Virus record (IMG/VR): IMGVR_UViG_3300034050_000451
Span: 186,001 to 250,000 of that record
Length of the DNA stretch: 64,000 nt
Source: a virus
Direction: 5' to 3' (one strand)
In this document: positions 7,276 to 16,251 of the stretch, one piece after another
How positions within the stretch are numbered: the first letter of the stretch is position 1
Layout: each line of letters begins with the position of its first letter
Translations under genes and position numbers: made by a program
Notes under the pieces: model-generated
The model's database searches: none
Told to the model about the DNA's origin: nothing
The model's input: only the letters and a program-made list of their open reading frames with translations

Positions 7276-7668
7276 TTAAACGTAATAGGTTAACAATGCA
7301 ATTTCCCTTTCCTTACCCCATTCTTCTTTGTTAATGAAAATACCCAATTCATTAGCCAGATTTAACCCCCTATCCCATGCATCAACTTCATTCATAAACT
7401 GATACATATTGAATTTGGTAGGTTGTTCACAATCATCAACATTTTTATAGTGGTTAGCACTATACTTACCATGTGGTTGTAAAAAGTGACCAGCTTCATG
7501 TAAAAGTGCATACAATCCGTTTTTATTTAGATTATATCTCCTATGAATGTAAATTTTAGCATTATCAGAATTACCAATGTAACAGGTACTATTTGATAGT
7601 TCAACTGATATTGATTGGTTTTTAAGAAAATTAACAACTTTTTGAAAATTGTTAGGGAATTGGTTCAT
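7276..7668 (-). CDS. HExxH (HEAGH) metallopeptidase-like protein
   Basis: The start at 7668 (MNQFPNNFQKVV) is one base after the upstream stop. 130 residues. The zinc motif LLHEAGHFL is followed by an acidic NEVDAWDRGLNLA, the layout of ImmA/IrrE-like and related small zinc peptidases, in which the third ligand is a glutamate in that helix. No DNA-binding domain is attached. Target unknown. Confidence 0.7.
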   Translation of the reverse strand: MNQFPNNFQKVVNFLKNQSISVELSNSTCYIGNSDNAKIYIHRRYNLNKNGLYALLHEAGHFLQPHGKYSANHYKNVDDCEQPTKFNMYQFMNEVDAWDRGLNLANELGIFINKEEWGKEREIALLTYYV

Positions 7669-7669
7669 A

Positions 7670-7978
7670 TTATAGGTATTTAGGTCCGTACATACCATAT
7701 TTAGCAGTTCCATCAAAGATATTACCTCTACTATGTTTAGCAGCGGCTCTCCAACTAGCAGGTTTCATTAAATCACCTTTTTTGATTGGAGCTCCTAAGT
7801 GTTCACCATCAACCATTGATACGAACCCCCAAACAGTGGTTCCATGCATCATTTTAATAAATTTACTACCTTTATTGGGTAATATTGGAGTCCAAGCTTT
7901 GTGAGTAAAGGTATTGTTCCACTCAGTTTCTAACTCAGTATTAACATTTTCTAACCAGATTTCGAATTTTGTTTTCAT
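7670..7978 (-). CDS. Conserved phage protein, 102 aa
   Basis: The body MMHGTTVWGFVSMVDG...GDLMKPASWRAAAKHSRGNIFDG is a glycine- and tryptophan-bearing, conserved-looking domain that I associate with large phages, function unknown. It starts right after the conserved leader and promoter P7. Confidence 0.7.
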   Translation of the reverse strand: MKTKFEIWLENVNTELETEWNNTFTHKAWTPILPNKGSKFIKMMHGTTVWGFVSMVDGEHLGAPIKKGDLMKPASWRAAAKHSRGNIFDGTAKYGMYGPKYL

Positions 7979-8010
7979 TTTATTAGTTTTAGGGGTTTAA
8001 TTATCTCTTA
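7979..8010 (-). promoter_or_regulatory. Conserved 5' leader element
   Basis: mRNA-sense TAAGAGATAATTAAACCCCT then AAAACT, upstream of the start at 7978; same block as 5789-5822. Confidence 0.65.
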
Positions 8011-8018
8011 TTACTCTG

Positions 8019-8050
8019 TAAACATACGAATAATTCCTGATATAAACAAG
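8019..8050 (-). promoter_or_regulatory. Bacteroidota-type promoter (P7)
   Basis: CTTG, 20 bases, TATGTTTA. Spacer nearly identical to P8. Confidence 0.65.
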
Positions 8051-8061
8051 ACATTTCGTAA

Positions 8062-8403
8062 TTATTTTTTAACAAATGAACGTTCACAACTACCTGTTTT
8101 ACAAATAAACCAATTCCAATTTTCATTAGATACGAACCTATCCCAATTTGAACCTTTAACAAAATGACCTACACTTTTATCATAGGTACATACATCAATC
8201 TCTTTTAAACATCTACGGATTGATGAATAATATCCGCTACTCTTATATCCTAACATATCCTCAATAACATCCACCCACTTTGGTTTTGGATTATTATTAA
8301 TTACTTTGATAAGGGATGGATATACCCTAATTAAGAACTTTTTGTTCTCTGAATCATAGCCAACTTTTTTCTCAAATACTTCGTTAAATTTCTCTTTGTT
8401 CAT
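8062..8403 (-). CDS. Hypothetical protein, 113 aa
   Basis: The start at 8403 (MNKEKFNEVFEKK) follows the conserved leader; an ATG at 8433 lies inside the leader. The protein is basic, with a tryptophan-rich C-terminus (NWDRFVSNENWNWFICKTGS). No family recognised. It is a single-gene transcript from P8. Confidence 0.65.
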   Translation of the reverse strand: MNKEKFNEVFEKKVGYDSENKKFLIRVYPSLIKVINNNPKPKWVDVIEDMLGYKSSGYYSSIRRCLKEIDVCTYDKSVGHFVKGSNWDRFVSNENWNWFICKTGSCERSFVKK

Positions 8404-8439
8404 AATTTTTAATTTTAGGGGTTTAATTATCATCTCTTA
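8404..8439 (-). promoter_or_regulatory. Conserved 5' leader element
   Basis: mRNA-sense AAGAGATGATAATTAAACCC then CTAAAATT upstream of 8403; a three-base insertion separates it from the other copies. Confidence 0.65.
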
Positions 8440-8447
8440 TTACTATG

Positions 8448-8479
8448 TAAACCTACGAATAATTCCTGATATAAACAAG
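8448..8479 (-). promoter_or_regulatory. Bacteroidota-type promoter (P8)
   Basis: CTTG, 20 bases, TAGGTTTA. The -7 box keeps the TAnnTTT core. Confidence 0.6.
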
Positions 8480-8533
8480 CCTTTTGCCAATTATTTTTCA
8501 ACTTTTTTATAACGTGTTGATAATCAATGGCAC

Positions 8534-8564
8534 AAAAAATCCCCAACCTTACGGGGTTGGGGTT
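8534..8564 (-). terminator. Intrinsic terminator of groEL
   Basis: Arms CCCCAACC (8541-8548) and GGTTGGGG (8555-8562), 6-base loop, followed on the minus strand by ATTTTTT. Confidence 0.85.
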
Positions 8565-8613
8565 CTTGTTAGGTCCAGTCACTTTAAATTACGACAGGAT
8601 TCCTATATAAGTA

Positions 8614-10221
<1,608 letters not shown>

Positions 10222-10518
10222 TTATAATTTCATTAATAAATCCGAATCTCTAACAAGGTTATAACTAACCCCACCTAACTTAATTTTCTCACCAGGAGTT
10301 CCATTTGATATTAATACTTTATCACCTTCATTTACTGATAATTTAATCCACTCACCACCTTGTGATGGGTATCCATCACTAACTGCAATTACAACTGCTT
10401 CCACAACTGTTTGAGTTGATTGATTTAAGATGATACCACCAGATGATTTTTTATCTGAAGTATCTTCTAATTTTAAGAGAACTCTATCTCCTAATGGTTT
10501 TCCTACATTTTCTGCCAT
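10222..10518 (-). CDS. groES: Co-chaperonin GroES (10 kDa)
   Basis: 98 residues. GKPLGDRVLLKLEDTSDKKSSGGIIL is the N-terminal strand and mobile loop that contacts GroEL, followed by DKVLISNGTPGEKIKLGGV and a C-terminal LVRDSDLLMKL. Compared with bacterial GroES, the usual N-terminal MxIRPLxDRV is MAENVGKPLGDRV, a small divergence. It precedes groEL by six bases in the normal bacterial order. Confidence 0.95.
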   Translation of the reverse strand: MAENVGKPLGDRVLLKLEDTSDKKSSGGIILNQSTQTVVEAVVIAVSDGYPSQGGEWIKLSVNEGDKVLISNGTPGEKIKLGGVSYNLVRDSDLLMKL

Positions 10519-10523
10519 AATCT

Positions 10524-10784
10524 TTATTTGTTTTTATAATCATTTATTAAATCTCTGAAGATAGCACATAATTCGTACTCTTCAACTTGTTCATTATATT
10601 TCATAAGAAGTTCCACCCAATCAATACCAAACCCCTTAACCAATTCGAATGGGTCTGTACCATTCCTATGGTAAGCTTTGATGAATGTTTGAGTTATTCG
10701 ATGTAAATCATTATCTTTAGGCATATTTCCAAATGCTTCAAAAAATTCATTTACCGAAAATCTTCCTCCCTCCAATGCTCTCAT
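10524..10784 (-). CDS. Hypothetical protein, first gene of chaperonin operon
   Basis: 86 residues, helical (FSVNEFFEAFGNMPKDNDLH...VEEYELCAIFRDLINDYKNK). No family recognised. It lies five bases upstream of groES and is driven by P9, so it is coexpressed with the chaperonin and may be an accessory or simply an early gene. Confidence 0.7.
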   Translation of the reverse strand: MRALEGGRFSVNEFFEAFGNMPKDNDLHRITQTFIKAYHRNGTDPFELVKGFGIDWVELLMKYNEQVEEYELCAIFRDLINDYKNK

Positions 10785-10806
10785 ATGCGTTAATTTTATA
10801 TTTCTA

Positions 10807-10838
10807 CAAATATACGAAAAATATTTTAATCTACCAAA
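10807..10838 (-). promoter_or_regulatory. Bacteroidota-type promoter (P9), chaperonin operon
   Basis: Perfect TTTG, 20 bases, TATATTTG. It overlaps the 3' end of the gene at 10826-11140 and drives 10784, groES and groEL. Confidence 0.9.
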
Positions 10839-11140
10839 CTATTTTTAAGTTTTAGTAATTCTGCACATCTTTCGTAATATTCATCACCCTCATATGCCTT
10901 TAACAATTTTTCAACTGTATCATACAACTCTTCTTTTGTAATCAATAGATTAGTTACAATATCCATACCATTTGAATCTTTGTCATCAAATGAGTAGATT
11001 CGCATGATTGAAAATGACATTTTGTCAGATTTTGCGAAATCAAATACATTCTCATACAATAATTGGTTGATTGTATCCCTATTTAATTCTACCCATTTTA
11101 ATATGGAATCGTTGTTAAGATATAGTTTTTTGGTTTTCAA
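10826..11140 (-). CDS. Hypothetical protein, 104 aa
   Basis: Alpha/beta protein (MKTKKLYLNNDSILKWVELN) with an acidic C-terminal helix. No family recognised. It is the last gene of the operon that carries the bilin genes, five bases after the reductase, so it may be linked to them only by position. Confidence 0.65.
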   Translation of the reverse strand: MKTKKLYLNNDSILKWVELNRDTINQLLYENVFDFAKSDKMSFSIMRIYSFDDKDSNGMDIVTNLLITKEELYDTVEKLLKAYEGDEYYERCAELLKLKNSLVD

Positions 11141-11145
11141 TATTT

Positions 11146-11787
11146 TTATATTTCTGGAAATAGTACTTTTTGCATAAAGTAGGTAGCCCTCTCTTCTCCA
11201 ATTTCCGTTTTCAATGCACCAAATGTACGAGGATTATCAGCTTGGTGTCTACAATATATGTTTTGGTTTTCTATAATAATTCTCAACTCATTTGAATCGG
11301 ATGTAATATCTACTTCACTTCTTAATTGTTCAATATATCGTTGAAATACCCCCCAAGCAGTTTCAAATATTTTCTCATATTCATCTTCAGTAGGTCTTAC
11401 TGCTATGAATTGTTCCGAAAATACCGATGCCCAATAAGGTAACTTTCTATCGGTGTTCCATTCAGTATTATGCCAATCTTCATCATAAAGGACTGGGGAA
11501 CAATCTATAAATGCTCCACTTATCTTTCCACTATTAGTACCACCAACTACATCAAATCCAAAGATTGGTGCTTTTGAGTTCTTATGTGGGAAACAAGTGA
11601 TGTGACAAACTGCAAGTGAACCTACAAAGTATCTCTCTACGTGAGCTAATCTGAAAATTGGTGATTCGTATCGGTAGTTCTCCCAACCATAATCATCAGT
11701 ATGGAGTTCTTTAACCCCATCGATTGATTCGATGAGGTTTTTAAACTTCTCACTATGATATGTTATACGTTCTACTAAATCGTACAT
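11146..11787 (-). CDS. Ferredoxin-dependent bilin reductase (PcyX/PebS-like)
   Basis: 213 residues. The family core is clear: APIFGFDVVGG (residues 73-83), then GAFIDCSPVL (91-100), the FGxD...DxSP signature in which the second Asp (here 95) donates protons to biliverdin, and a C-terminal IYCRHQADNPRTFGALK...YFMQKVLFP, the substrate-pocket end of FDBRs. These enzymes reduce biliverdin with ferredoxin to phycobilins (phycoerythrobilin, phycocyanobilin). The gene overlaps heme oxygenase by 13 bases, so biliverdin would be made and used together. Which bilin it makes cannot be read. PcyA, PebS or PcyX subtype is unresolved. Confidence 0.88.
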   Translation of the reverse strand: MYDLVERITYHSEKFKNLIESIDGVKELHTDDYGWENYRYESPIFRLAHVERYFVGSLAVCHITCFPHKNSKAPIFGFDVVGGTNSGKISGAFIDCSPVLYDEDWHNTEWNTDRKLPYWASVFSEQFIAVRPTEDEYEKIFETAWGVFQRYIEQLRSEVDITSDSNELRIIIENQNIYCRHQADNPRTFGALKTEIGEERATYFMQKVLFPEI

Positions 11788-12287
11788 TTTTCTAATTCTT
11801 TAAAGATTTCAATCATAAAATCAAATCCTGCATTTACCTCATCTGCCCATTCATCTTTTTGAATAGCTCTGATTGAACCAGCACATTCCATCATATTTTC
11901 AAAATCATACATTTTACCTTGACCGGGTGTTTTCTCTTTCATCATCTGTCCACCAAACATAATTGCTAAGTAGTTAAGATAGATATGAGCATTTGCCTCA
12001 TCTTGTGTTAATCCTTTTAGATATTGAATATATGATTCGGTTGCTGAATCAGGTGAAACATCTGATACACCTAAGTATCCCAAATCCTCACTTACAGCTG
12101 ATACTCTCTTTAATCCCTCATTTGGAAATTCAAAGTTGTTTTCCAATGTTGAAAAGATTGCTAATTGTGATTTAAGATACTCACCATATTGAGATGCGGT
12201 TAATCTACCACTAAACATCAATCCGTTGAATGGCATTCTTTCAGCCAATTTGTGCTTTTCAGCAGTTGCTTCTTTTAAAGGTAACAT
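11775..12287 (-). CDS. ho1: Heme oxygenase
   Basis: 170 residues. LKEATAEKHKLAERMPF carries the proximal heme ligand (His12), followed by GRLTASQYGEYLKSQLAIF and the distal-helix glycine pair in LAIMFGGQMM. It opens heme to biliverdin, Fe2+ and CO with reducing equivalents from ferredoxin. It is short relative to bacterial/cyanobacterial HO (about 200-240), mainly at the C-terminus, but the catalytic helices are all there. It is coupled to the bilin reductase downstream by a 13-base overlap and lies one base after the PspC-like gene. Confidence 0.9.
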   Translation of the reverse strand: MLPLKEATAEKHKLAERMPFNGLMFSGRLTASQYGEYLKSQLAIFSTLENNFEFPNEGLKRVSAVSEDLGYLGVSDVSPDSATESYIQYLKGLTQDEANAHIYLNYLAIMFGGQMMKEKTPGQGKMYDFENMMECAGSIRAIQKDEWADEVNAGFDFMIEIFKELEKCTI

Positions 12288-12288
12288 A

Positions 12289-12459
12289 TTATTTATCTTC
12301 AGTTAAAAATGTTAAAACTATATATGGTATTACTGCTGCCGGTCCTAAGACAACTAATAACGCTCTCCATAAAATTGGGTCTACTTTAGTGTGGTAACCC
12401 AAACCACCACAAATACCACTTAGGAATTTGTTCTTACTACTTCTATAAAATTTTCTCAT
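12289..12459 (-). CDS. PspC-domain small membrane protein, 56 aa
   Basis: Read directly from the minus strand (too short for most ORF cut-offs). KFYRSSKNKFLSGICGGLGY...VDPILWRALLVVLGPAAVIPYIVL is the PspC domain (phage-shock-protein C) pattern: basic loop, GxCGGL, then a hydrophobic membrane helix. PspC proteins sense or buffer membrane stress in bacteria. Here it could guard the membrane during infection or keep a host stress response in check. One base before heme oxygenase. Confidence 0.75.
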   Translation of the reverse strand: MRKFYRSSKNKFLSGICGGLGYHTKVDPILWRALLVVLGPAAVIPYIVLTFLTEDK

Positions 12460-12469
12460 AATTTTGTTT

Positions 12470-12685
12470 TTATTTGTTATTTAATTTACCATCATCAAGT
12501 TGGGAATCTAAATTCCCAGCGTCTTGGTATGCATCGTATAATAATTCCAATGCTTTTTCAATTTTTGTTTGTATATCCGGATTAACTTCCGTAAGTGGAT
12601 GATTTAATATATGTTCATCAATTGTACAACATACTACATGAAGTCTATCCATTAATTCCAAATAGTGTCCATCGTTTATTTCCAT
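12470..12685 (-). CDS. Conserved small phage protein, 71 aa
   Basis: YLELMDRLHVVCCTIDEHILNHPL and a second helix EKALELLYDAYQDAGN form a pattern found in small all-helical proteins of many large phages. No activity is known. It overlaps the upstream gene by 10 bases. Confidence 0.75.
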   Translation of the reverse strand: MEINDGHYLELMDRLHVVCCTIDEHILNHPLTEVNPDIQTKIEKALELLYDAYQDAGNLDSQLDDGKLNNK

Positions 12686-12918
12686 AAGTTTGTAATTTCA
12701 ATTATTATTTCTGTTTTGTTTTTATGTAATACATAACCACTCCATCTGTTATCCATTCTACATACCCTATTAAAGTTAAATACTTCAATTTCGTTACCAT
12801 CATACCAACCAGTAATTGAGTTTGGCTGATAATCTATTCCTAAGCTTTGTATTTTATCTTCTAAATATAATTTACGAACTTTGGATTCTAAATCATATAC
12901 CGATATATGAATTGTCAT
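12676..12918 (-). CDS. Hypothetical protein, 80 aa
   Basis: Beta-rich small protein (MTIHISVYDLESKVRKLYLE...IEVFNFNRVCRMDNRWSGYV) with no recognised domain. Overlaps 12470-12685 by 10 bases, which supports coupled translation. Confidence 0.65.
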   Translation of the reverse strand: MTIHISVYDLESKVRKLYLEDKIQSLGIDYQPNSITGWYDGNEIEVFNFNRVCRMDNRWSGYVLHKNKTEIIIEITNLWK

Positions 12919-12924
12919 TTTAAT

Positions 12925-13071
12925 TTATTTTTTAAAAATATCGGATAGTTTTTTACCTTCTTTTATAATTCTACCCGTTTGTTCATCCATCTCAGGTGCT
13001 TTCCACATATGGTAAGCGATAAATAAAAAATTAACTATCGTACAAATTCCAATAATTTTAAATATAATCAT
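12925..13071 (-). CDS. Single-TM small protein, 48 aa
   Basis: Read from the minus strand: MIIFKIIGICTIVNFLFIAY gives one membrane helix, followed by a charged tail ending LSDIFKK. It fills the gap between 12918 and 13099 within an operon that is otherwise tightly packed. No family recognised. Confidence 0.55.
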   Translation of the reverse strand: MIIFKIIGICTIVNFLFIAYHMWKAPEMDEQTGRIIKEGKKLSDIFKK

Positions 13072-13098
13072 TATTTATGCTTTAATTGTTGGTTTTAA

Positions 13099-13659
13099 TT
13101 ATACTGCAGCGTATCTTAGTAAACATCCTATAAATCCATTTGGTCTATATTCTTCAGGATTATCTAATACTTTTTCTAAACGCTCTATTAAACTTTGTTT
13201 CAGCATCTCCTCATTGTTGTTAGTTGGAAAATCTTGTGCAAATTCAGGTGACCAAGTTAACGTGATACTTTGTGTAGGTTCGAATGTTTCTGGATTATAT
13301 ACAATAGGACCAAAAACACAACCATCTTTTACTGGTTTATATATTTCCATCGGGTCATACATTTTTGGAGTAAACATTATAGTGTAAACATACCCTACTT
13401 TACCCATATAAGGTGGTTCTTCAACATCTGACATTTTGTGAGTTTTCATAACAACTGCCTTTTCTCCATCTTCAGTCAAACCAGCTGGTAGGTCCATCCA
13501 TACTATCTTATCAAATCCTAAAGACTTGATTAATTCTGATTCTACTTGAATACGTTGTTCTTCAGTTAATTTAATAATAAATTCACTATCGAAGTATCCA
13601 TAAGTTTTATCTGCATCTCCGCAGATTGATAATAATTTTTCTGTTAAATTTGATTTCAT
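13099..13659 (-). CDS. Hypothetical protein, 186 aa
   Basis: Alpha/beta protein with a YVYTIMFTPKMYDPMEIYKP stretch and an extended C-terminal region. No motif or family recognised. It follows thyA by five bases on the same transcript. Confidence 0.65.
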   Translation of the reverse strand: MKSNLTEKLLSICGDADKTYGYFDSEFIIKLTEEQRIQVESELIKSLGFDKIVWMDLPAGLTEDGEKAVVMKTHKMSDVEEPPYMGKVGYVYTIMFTPKMYDPMEIYKPVKDGCVFGPIVYNPETFEPTQSITLTWSPEFAQDFPTNNNEEMLKQSLIERLEKVLDNPEEYRPNGFIGCLLRYAAV

Positions 13660-13664
13660 AATTT

Positions 13665-14768
13665 TTAATTTGATAATGGTGCTTTGATTGCTGGATGTGA
13701 TTGATAATTTTCAATTTCAAATTGCGCAATACTTTGGTATTCTATATCTATTCCTGTTATAGGACAAGGATTGAATTTTAGCGTAGGTAACTCAAATGGT
13801 TTTCTACTAATTTGTTCTTTTGCTTGTTCAATGTGATTTAAATACAAATGTGTATCACCTAAATTTCCAATCAATTCATCAGGTATCATATTTACTTCTT
13901 TAGCAATGATTTCTAATAACAATCCATAAGATGCTATGTTGAATGGTAAACCTAAGAATGTATCTACTGAGCGTTGATTCCACATTAATGAGATTGCTCG
14001 AGTTGGAATACCCCAATCGTTCATTAATATCTCATTTGTATCAACATGAGCTGCAAACTTAGATTCTGGTCTTTGACCTAAACATACACCTATTCTCTCT
14101 TCATGGCTCAACTCTCTCGTATAAACTTGAAATCCATAATGACAAGGTGGAAGAACCATTTGGTCTAATTCACCTACATTCCAAGCATTAACCATTAATC
14201 GTCTTGAGTCTGGATTTGTTTTAAGGTCATTGATTAGGTTTTGTATTTGGTCTACACCACCTTTGTTAATCTCACCCGCTTCATGTGCCCACTTCCTCCA
14301 TTGCTTACCATAAATTGGTCCTAATTCACCGTATCTACTAGCAAACTCATCATCTAATTTAATTGTATATATAAATTCTTCTTGAGTCAAAAGTCTTATT
14401 TCATCCCCTACAACAAGTAGTAGTCTGTCATAAATCATATCATCTAAATCCCCAATGTCAGATTTTAACCACATCTTATCAACAGTATCAACGTAGTTTT
14501 TATAGGCATCACCATTCCAAATGTTACAACCATTATCAACCAAATACTTAATATTAGTATCACCCTTCAAAAACCATAGTAATTCAGTTACAATAGTTTT
14601 AAATGGCATCTTCTTAGTTGTTAGAAGTGGAAATCCATCTTTCATATTGTGTCTGATAGTATAACCAAATATTGACTTTGTGCCAGTACCAGTTCTATCT
14701 TTCTTATCAATACCATAATCTAAAATGGTTTGAAGTAAATCCTGATATTGTTTATCTATTTTATTCAT
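13665..14768 (-). CDS. thyA: Thymidylate synthase ThyA, long form
   Basis: 367 residues against about 264 in E. coli. DRTGTGTKSIFG (phosphate loop), the dimer arginines in SRRLMVNAWN, the catalytic LPPCHYGFQVY (Cys209), QRSVDTFLGLPFNIASYG and the C-terminal DxHxYxNH are all present. It converts dUMP to dTMP with methylene-THF. The extra length is mainly an insertion of about 50 residues between NGDAY and GPIYGKQWRKW (near residues 90-146) and a further stretch around residues 212-230 (YTRELSHEERIGVCLGQRP). T4-like phages use ThyA for DNA precursor supply. Confidence 0.95.
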   Translation of the reverse strand: MNKIDKQYQDLLQTILDYGIDKKDRTGTGTKSIFGYTIRHNMKDGFPLLTTKKMPFKTIVTELLWFLKGDTNIKYLVDNGCNIWNGDAYKNYVDTVDKMWLKSDIGDLDDMIYDRLLLVVGDEIRLLTQEEFIYTIKLDDEFASRYGELGPIYGKQWRKWAHEAGEINKGGVDQIQNLINDLKTNPDSRRLMVNAWNVGELDQMVLPPCHYGFQVYTRELSHEERIGVCLGQRPESKFAAHVDTNEILMNDWGIPTRAISLMWNQRSVDTFLGLPFNIASYGLLLEIIAKEVNMIPDELIGNLGDTHLYLNHIEQAKEQISRKPFELPTLKFNPCPITGIDIEYQSIAQFEIENYQSHPAIKAPLSN

Positions 14769-14774
14769 ATCTTT

Positions 14775-15035
14775 CTATTCTTTTGTTGGTATTGTCCAAA
14801 TATGAATTGGAGTAAAATCACCTAAGTATGCTGATAGTACGTTAAACTCAACCCACTCAACAGCTTCCTCAAATGTCATATTTTCTTTATTCTCATCATA
14901 AACTAAGCATTCCATTTTATAGATATCATATATAACTCTACCACTATCGGAAATTCCAACAATAGCTTCATCCATATCATCCCATATATATGCGTCTGGG
15001 TTTACCTCATTAATTTTTTCTCTATTATAACTCAT
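14775..15035 (-). CDS. Conserved phage protein, 86 aa
   Basis: NPDAYIWDDMDEAIVGISDSGRVIYD then MTFEEAVEWVEFNVLSAYLGDFTPI is the pattern of a small acidic family common in tailed phages and some prophages. The activity is not known. Six bases upstream of thyA. Confidence 0.8.
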   Translation of the reverse strand: MSYNREKINEVNPDAYIWDDMDEAIVGISDSGRVIYDIYKMECLVYDENKENMTFEEAVEWVEFNVLSAYLGDFTPIHIWTIPTKE

Positions 15036-15038
15036 AGT

Positions 15039-15320
15039 TTATTTTTTATTTGGTGTTTGTTTAGCTTTTTCTCTTTTACGTTTTTCATCCAACTTAGCGA
15101 ACGCATCATGTAACTCACCCAACTTACCTTTTTTCTCTAATGCTGCCTGCTTTTGTGCATCTTTATATGCTTTATCCCAACCAGCTGGATATTTAATCTC
15201 AACAGAAACAGGTCCATTTGTAGTTCTATCTAAATCATACTTCCAAATAGATATACAACCATCATCATCTTTATAGATACGTTCAAATTTACGAGGTTGG
15301 TTTGTTGCACTTATTGCCAT
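15039..15320 (-). CDS. Hypothetical protein, 93 aa
   Basis: An N-terminal beta part (FERIYKDDDGCISIWKYD) is followed by a highly charged helix with lysine-rich end (EKRKREKAKQTPNKK). No family recognised. Four bases from 14775-15035. Confidence 0.65.
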   Translation of the reverse strand: MAISATNQPRKFERIYKDDDGCISIWKYDLDRTTNGPVSVEIKYPAGWDKAYKDAQKQAALEKKGKLGELHDAFAKLDEKRKREKAKQTPNKK

Positions 15321-15330
15321 ATTCTAATTT

Positions 15331-15990
15331 TTAATCCCACCAGCCCCTCATATCCGAACCATCAAACCATTCGTTCCATGTATCAGTTTTTAACATTTCT
15401 TCAGCTGATTTTGTAGTTTTGAATTTTTTATATCCATTTATATCCTGTCCTTCGAAGATTTTCCAAAGTTCTTTCCACTCTTGCGCTTCTAACTTTCTAG
15501 CTCTATCAAAAACTTTACGATTGTGTTTCTTTTCTGATGGAGTTTCATTATCTACTAATACATAAAGTTTTTCATTATTTTCTCCAAATGGATTATCAGT
15601 AGTTTCACCAGTTTCTTCAAATTGCCAATCTCTCATATAAAGAACCCCCAATTCCCCTTCAGCCATATCGATGTATTTATCATCGTTAATGTTTTTAAGA
15701 ATTTGGATTGCTCTTTGCATTTTGGCAATCTTCTTATCACGTGATTCTCTAACCTCTATACCATCATGCATCTTTGCTTCCATTATTTCTAATGAAGTTT
15801 GTAATGCCTCTAATGTGAATCGGTAATCATACCATCTATGGTTCCATAACATTTTACGGAATCTATAAATGTTTTTAAAAAATACCGGTATCTTATAACG
15901 AACTACTTCGTAAGTTTTATACCACCAACTTTCATGTCTAATCAGAGTTTTTAAGCTATCTCCAAAACTATCTGCAAATCCTACTTTCAT
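15331..15990 (-). CDS. Conserved large-phage protein, 219 aa
   Basis: The opening MKVGFADSFGDSLKTLIRHES and YRFRKMLWNHRWYDYRFTLEAL, followed by SRDKKIAKMQRAIQILKN and an acidic C-terminal half, is a pattern I associate with a conserved family in large phages. Function unknown; no catalytic motif. Basic N-terminal half, acidic C-terminus. Confidence 0.75.
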   Translation of the reverse strand: MKVGFADSFGDSLKTLIRHESWWYKTYEVVRYKIPVFFKNIYRFRKMLWNHRWYDYRFTLEALQTSLEIMEAKMHDGIEVRESRDKKIAKMQRAIQILKNINDDKYIDMAEGELGVLYMRDWQFEETGETTDNPFGENNEKLYVLVDNETPSEKKHNRKVFDRARKLEAQEWKELWKIFEGQDINGYKKFKTTKSAEEMLKTDTWNEWFDGSDMRGWWD

Positions 15991-15993
15991 AAT

Positions 15994-16248
15994 TTATTTT
16001 ATTAATTCAAATACGTGCCATACAAAGTATCCATCAATGTATGTTTCAATATATTTCATACCTTCATCAATATCCCAACCAGTACCCACAATGCAAATGT
16101 GTCTTTCTTCTACTTTCTCTTTAGGATTTACTACGGCCCAAAGACATGGAAATTCACCATGCAATTTAACTGTTAGGATTTCAGCACCTTTAGGTAATTT
16201 TAAAGTGCAGTCTTGTGAAGTTACCGGATATTTATAAATTGTTTTCAT
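15994..16248 (-). CDS. Conserved phage protein, 84 aa
   Basis: MKTIYKYPVTSQDCTLKLPKGAEILTVKLHGEFP-type opening with IVGTGWDIDEG and FVWHVFEL at the end matches a small beta-rich family common in phages and bacteria (a DUF without known activity). Three bases from 15331-15990. Confidence 0.8.
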   Translation of the reverse strand: MKTIYKYPVTSQDCTLKLPKGAEILTVKLHGEFPCLWAVVNPKEKVEERHICIVGTGWDIDEGMKYIETYIDGYFVWHVFELIK

Positions 16249-16251
16249 ATT

